64,000 nucleotides of DNA from Cladophialophora immunda. Its lineage: Eukaryota > Ascomycota > Eurotiomycetes > Chaetothyriales > Herpotrichiellaceae. Shown here one piece after another: positions 60,837 through 64,000 of this stretch. A program made the position numbers and the translations under genes. Below the pieces are notes generated by a model. The model worked only from the letters and a program-made list of their open reading frames with translations. It was not told the DNA's origin and did not search any database. The stretch is from NCBI RefSeq assembly GCF_000835495.1, contig NW_015622541.1, forward strand, positions 3,534,001 through 3,598,000. The letters run 5' to 3'. The first letter of the stretch is position 1. Each line of letters begins with the position of its first letter.

Positions 60837-62252
60837 ATGTCGCTCCCAGCAGTGGCCGTCTCGGCACCAGGCAAGGTCCTCTTCGCGGGCGGATTCCTGG
60901 TCCTTGACCGCCGACATACGGGGCTTGTGTTTGGTCTCAATGCCCGGATCCACGTAGTCGTCCAGCCGTGGCGAGACGACGCGCCCGACGCGCTGAGCGG
61001 GCCGCATGTCCTGGTGCAGTCGCCGCAGTTTGTCGGCGCGAAATGGCTGTACCGAGTCGACGGCTTCGCCGAGGGAGGAGCGGACGGAGCGGTCACGGTC
61101 GAGCAGGTCCGGGAACCAGAAGGGTCCGGCTTCACCGCGACTCCGAACCGATTCGTCGAGACCACGTTGCGATATGCGCTGACGTATCTCTCGCACGCGG
61201 CCGGCGCGCACGATGTCTCGAGGAGCGTCAAGGTGACGATATTGGCGGACAATGATTATTACTCGCAATCGCAGTCTCAGGCTCAGGCTCCCCAGTCCGC
61301 ACCGGCCAAGTCGGCGAGGTTTACGAGCTTTGGAGTCAAGTTGAGCGATGCGCACAAGACCGGGCTGGGGTCTTCGGCGGCGTTGGTCACGGCGTTCGTC
61401 TCTGCACTTCTCGCATTCTACTCAAAGAAGGATACTGTTGGCGAGGGATCGCAGCTGAACCATCAAACGATCCACAACCTGGCCCAGGCGGCACACTGCG
61501 CGGCTCAGGGGAAAGTCGGCTCAGGCTTCGATGTTGCCGCGGCGGTTTACGGGTCTTGCCTCTATCGACGGTTTACACCTGCGATTCTAGAGAATGTGGG
61601 CGAACCTACGAGTGCTGGGTTCGGCGAACGATTACACCGCTGTGTGGACGATTTGGACTTGGACGCCAAATGGGATGTCGAGATTGCGAGTCAGGCCGTG
61701 CAAATTCCGGAGAGCCTCTCACTGGTCATGTGCGATGTGGACTGCGGATCAGAGACGCCGGGGATGGTGAAGAAGGTCTTGCAATGGCGCAAGGAGAACG
61801 TTGAGGAGGCGACGTTACTGTGGACTGCGATACAGCAAGGTCAAGAGGAACTGTGCCGGGAACTGAGGCGGCTGGTCGAGGTCCAAGGAATCGAGGATGA
61901 TTTTACAGCATTGGGGGACATCATTCTCACCATCCGAAGTCTTGTGAGGGAAATGTCGGTCAAATCCAAGGTGCCAATAGAACCCCCGGTGATTACCGAG
62001 TTGTTGGATTTCTGCACGAGCTTGCCTGGGGTGGTGGGAGGAGTTGCGCCGGGCGCAGGAGGCTACGATGCCGTCTCTCTGCTCGTGAAAAACGACGTCG
62101 AAACCCTCAAGACCCTACAAGCCAGACTGGAGGGGTGGAAGAGCCAAGACGCGAGCGGAGCGACCATCGGGCACGTCAGATTGTTGGGCGTAAAGCAGGA
62201 CAACGAGGGCGTCCGAGAGGAGGACCGGGGGCAGTATGCGGCGTGGCTGTAG
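60837..62252 (+). CDS. ERG8: Phosphomevalonate kinase
   Basis: GHMP-family kinase converting phosphomevalonate to diphosphomevalonate in the sterol/isoprenoid pathway. One exon, 471 residues, normal for fungi. Seen: SAPGKVLFAGGFLVL near the N-terminus, the GHMP ATP-binding motif KTGLGSSAALVTAFVSALL, AHCAAQGKVGSGFDVAAAVY, and the C-terminal GVAPGAGGYDAVSLL. A Gln/Ser/Ala-rich insert (SQSQSQAQAPQSAPAKS) sits before the ATP-binding loop. The start at 60837 is chosen because the in-frame upstream extension to 60717 is not family-like. The gene lies 266 bases after the HET gene on the same strand, but they are functionally unrelated. Confidence 0.95.
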   Translation: MSLPAVAVSAPGKVLFAGGFLVLDRRHTGLVFGLNARIHVVVQPWRDDAPDALSGPHVLVQSPQFVGAKWLYRVDGFAEGGADGAVTVEQVREPEGSGFTATPNRFVETTLRYALTYLSHAAGAHDVSRSVKVTILADNDYYSQSQSQAQAPQSAPAKSARFTSFGVKLSDAHKTGLGSSAALVTAFVSALLAFYSKKDTVGEGSQLNHQTIHNLAQAAHCAAQGKVGSGFDVAAAVYGSCLYRRFTPAILENVGEPTSAGFGERLHRCVDDLDLDAKWDVEIASQAVQIPESLSLVMCDVDCGSETPGMVKKVLQWRKENVEEATLLWTAIQQGQEELCRELRRLVEVQGIEDDFTALGDIILTIRSLVREMSVKSKVPIEPPVITELLDFCTSLPGVVGGVAPGAGGYDAVSLLVKNDVETLKTLQARLEGWKSQDASGATIGHVRLLGVKQDNEGVREEDRGQYAAWL

Positions 62253-63556
62253 AAAGTGTGCTGTAATCAGACCTCAGAACAATGTCATCATCCCGCACCT
62301 CACCACCGGTACTTTTGGGAAATAGGAACAGGAACAAGGGACAAGCACCAAAGGCAAAAGAGAACGGAGCGGGTGGTCTGATACACATGCGAGAGGAAAG
62401 TGTCCGGTACCGGGTTGTGAGGTTGCAACAACTGCGGATGATGATTATTACGAGTTGGTTGAGTGGCGGATCACAAGTGTGGGAGAGGGACGAGGCGGAT
62501 AGAGCAGGAGGGCTGGAGGGAGCCGGGAGGGTCACCCGCTTGGAGAGTTCAGGCCTAAAGTTTCTCAGGTACGGACGGAGTGCCTCGTGTTCAGGTATAG
62601 GGAGACCTAGCCTGGTTCTAGGGCCTAACTACTTGTAGATGCTGCTACTGTCACTGCAGGAGCCAGCCCCCGACCGACCCGCACTGCACCTAGCGATATA
62701 GCCGACGGGCCCCCATTGCAATAGGCACCCCCATCCCTCTAGGTAGGCACCGCTAAGTGTCTAAGGTGCTGCCCACCCCCGGGAAATCCCACCTGCTCCC
62801 ATGTTCCTCCCTGATTCATTTGGAATCCGTCCTTCCGCCCTCTATCCTTCCTTCACCATTCGCTGCGCCTCTGTTCTTCTTCACCACCCGTGACCAAACA
62901 AGCAAACGGTGCTGCACCGAACATAATATCCCTCTCGCTTCCCAGATCTGTTGTCGGAGTGCTTCAACCGTGCATTGACCCGGGCTCAATTGTGTCTCAG
63001 TTTCAGAAAATCTCCGGAGCCGTCCGTTCCAGGTCCCAGTCCGAGAAGGGGTGCGTGGTGCGTGCTGTGCTGCGTGCTCCGTGGCGGTTGTTGGTCTGGC
63101 CCTCCTCTCTTCCTTTTTCCGCCCGTTCGAGTGACTCTTGCGACACCCTCTGCTGCACAGGCGCGCACGGGCTCAACTCGGAGTCTCTCTCAGCTCGCAT
63201 CATCACTCATCAATTCGATCTCCCGCCAGTGCCATCCTTGACCCTGTTTCGCTCCAGAAACTTGGCATGGGTTTCCCATTCTAGTCACTTGCTTGACTTG
63301 AATGCATTGACTGCTTTCCTCCCACCACCCAATTCCATCTGCTCACGCCTCTGTTGGCACATCTGTTGGGTCTTGCGATTCTGTTTGCGCCTCAGATGAG
63401 GTGACGACCGCACCCTCCAACGACAGCGCTGCCAACGACTCAAGCGACTCAAGCGCACCCGTCCAGGCCTCTAGTCCGCTAGCCCCAGATAGTCCTCGGC
63501 TGCAACAGCAATCTCGTGCGCAACAACAAGACCTCTCCTCAACCACACCCGTCGAG
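62253..63556. other. 5' region of the ubiquitin-fold gene
   Basis: About 1.3 kb. From about 62750 to 63400 the plus strand is pyrimidine-rich, consistent with a promoter and a long leader. Short open frames only. The real start of the next gene could lie in this region if an upstream exon exists. Confidence 0.45.
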
Positions 63557-64000
63557 ATGTCGAACCCGTCTTCGAACCCTGCTGCCTCCTCCGACGCTCA
63601 ACCGACCTCCTCATCTCCTCCAGAAACCACGTCCTCGCCTACGCCCGAGCCTCCACTGCAGTCCTCGCTGGGTCCCCAAAGAACCGACACAAACACCGCC
63701 ATGGTTCAGGCGATGGACCCTCCTTTGCCTTCTGCTGCAGTCGCTGAACCCCAGCAGAAAATATCGAGACAGTTTTCAACCGCGATTGGCCCTTCCTCAG
63801 ACGAGCCGACGCCCACGGTCCCAGCCAAGGACGAAGCACCAGCAGCCACCGCTGCAGGGCCCACGTTAACGGTGACCCTGCTCCTCACTTCGGGGGCACG
63901 ACATCCTTTCAAGCTGGACAATAAATATTTTGCCAAGCGCAACGTCGAAGTTCCGGAGAATGATCCGTTCAACCTAAGTGTCTACAAGCTGAAGGAATTG
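63557..64000 (+). CDS. Ubiquitin-fold (UBL3/MUB-type) protein, N-terminal part
   Basis: Cut by the window edge after 148 codons. Seen: a disordered Ser/Pro/Thr/Gln-rich N-terminus of about 105 residues, then the start of a ubiquitin-like fold with TLTVTLLLTSGARHPFKLDN, KYFAKRNVEVPEND and PFNLSVYKLKEL, matching fungal membrane-anchored ubiquitin-fold (UBL3/MUB) proteins; these carry a C-terminal prenylation site outside this window. The frame is open upstream to 63311 without another ATG, and a CCTCAG acceptor lies at about 63394-63399, so the true N-terminus may be longer and include an upstream exon. A DSC-complex ubiquitin-like subunit is a less likely alternative. Confidence 0.65.
   Translation, partial: MSNPSSNPAASSDAQPTSSSPPETTSSPTPEPPLQSSLGPQRTDTNTAMVQAMDPPLPSAAVAEPQQKISRQFSTAIGPSSDEPTPTVPAKDEAPAATAAGPTLTVTLLLTSGARHPFKLDNKYFAKRNVEVPENDPFNLSVYKLKEL

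Overview
The window is nuclear DNA of a filamentous ascomycete (Pezizomycotina, most likely Eurotiomycetes; a black-yeast-type member is possible but not shown). This rests on short 46-106 nt introns with GTAAGT-like donors and CTAAC/CTGAC branch sequences, a dense arrangement on both strands, an intron-bearing tRNA-Ser, and fungal families such as HET, KEI1, STE50, UTP8, DUF3500 and NACHT NTPases. I rebuilt the exon structures by joining reading frames across splice sites so that conserved family motifs became continuous.

Layout. 0-5 kb: arylsulfatase (-), tRNA-Ser(CGA) (+), cyanase (-). 5-12 kb: phospholipase D (+) with a long disordered insert, C2H2 zinc-finger protein (+). 12-18 kb: peroxisomal FMN hydroxy-acid oxidase (-), ALG3 mannosyltransferase (+) tail to tail with an EIF1AD-like protein (-), MFS transporter (+). 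18-24 kb: secreted DUF4185-like protein (+), then a GC-rich pair read away from each other, DUF3500 (-) and a FAH-family hydrolase (+). 24-33 kb: basic nuclear protein (-), decayed NACHT-NTPase pseudogene (-), small secreted cysteine-rich protein (-), small membrane protein (+), basic coiled-coil nuclear protein (-), with long gene-poor stretches. 34-51 kb: mainly core cell-biology genes, namely a two-RRM RNA-binding protein (+), ELG1 (-), UTP8 (+), STE50 (+), a conserved unknown (-) and CDC48 (+). 51-64 kb: KEI1 (+), sorbitol-dehydrogenase-type MDR (-), PAP2/Aur1-like membrane protein (-), HET-domain protein (+), ERG8 (+), and the start of a ubiquitin-fold (UBL3-type) gene cut by the window edge.

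Most genes are housekeeping and not functionally linked. Sensible but unproven groupings are DUF3500 with the FAH hydrolase (531 bp shared promoter), UTP8 with ELG1 (455 bp shared promoter), and the membrane-lipid genes KEI1 and PAP2 about 4 kb apart. The accessory material is the NACHT relic, the HET gene and the secreted proteins. I saw no transposon, CRISPR array or biosynthetic cluster with a backbone enzyme, and no clearly new multi-gene system.
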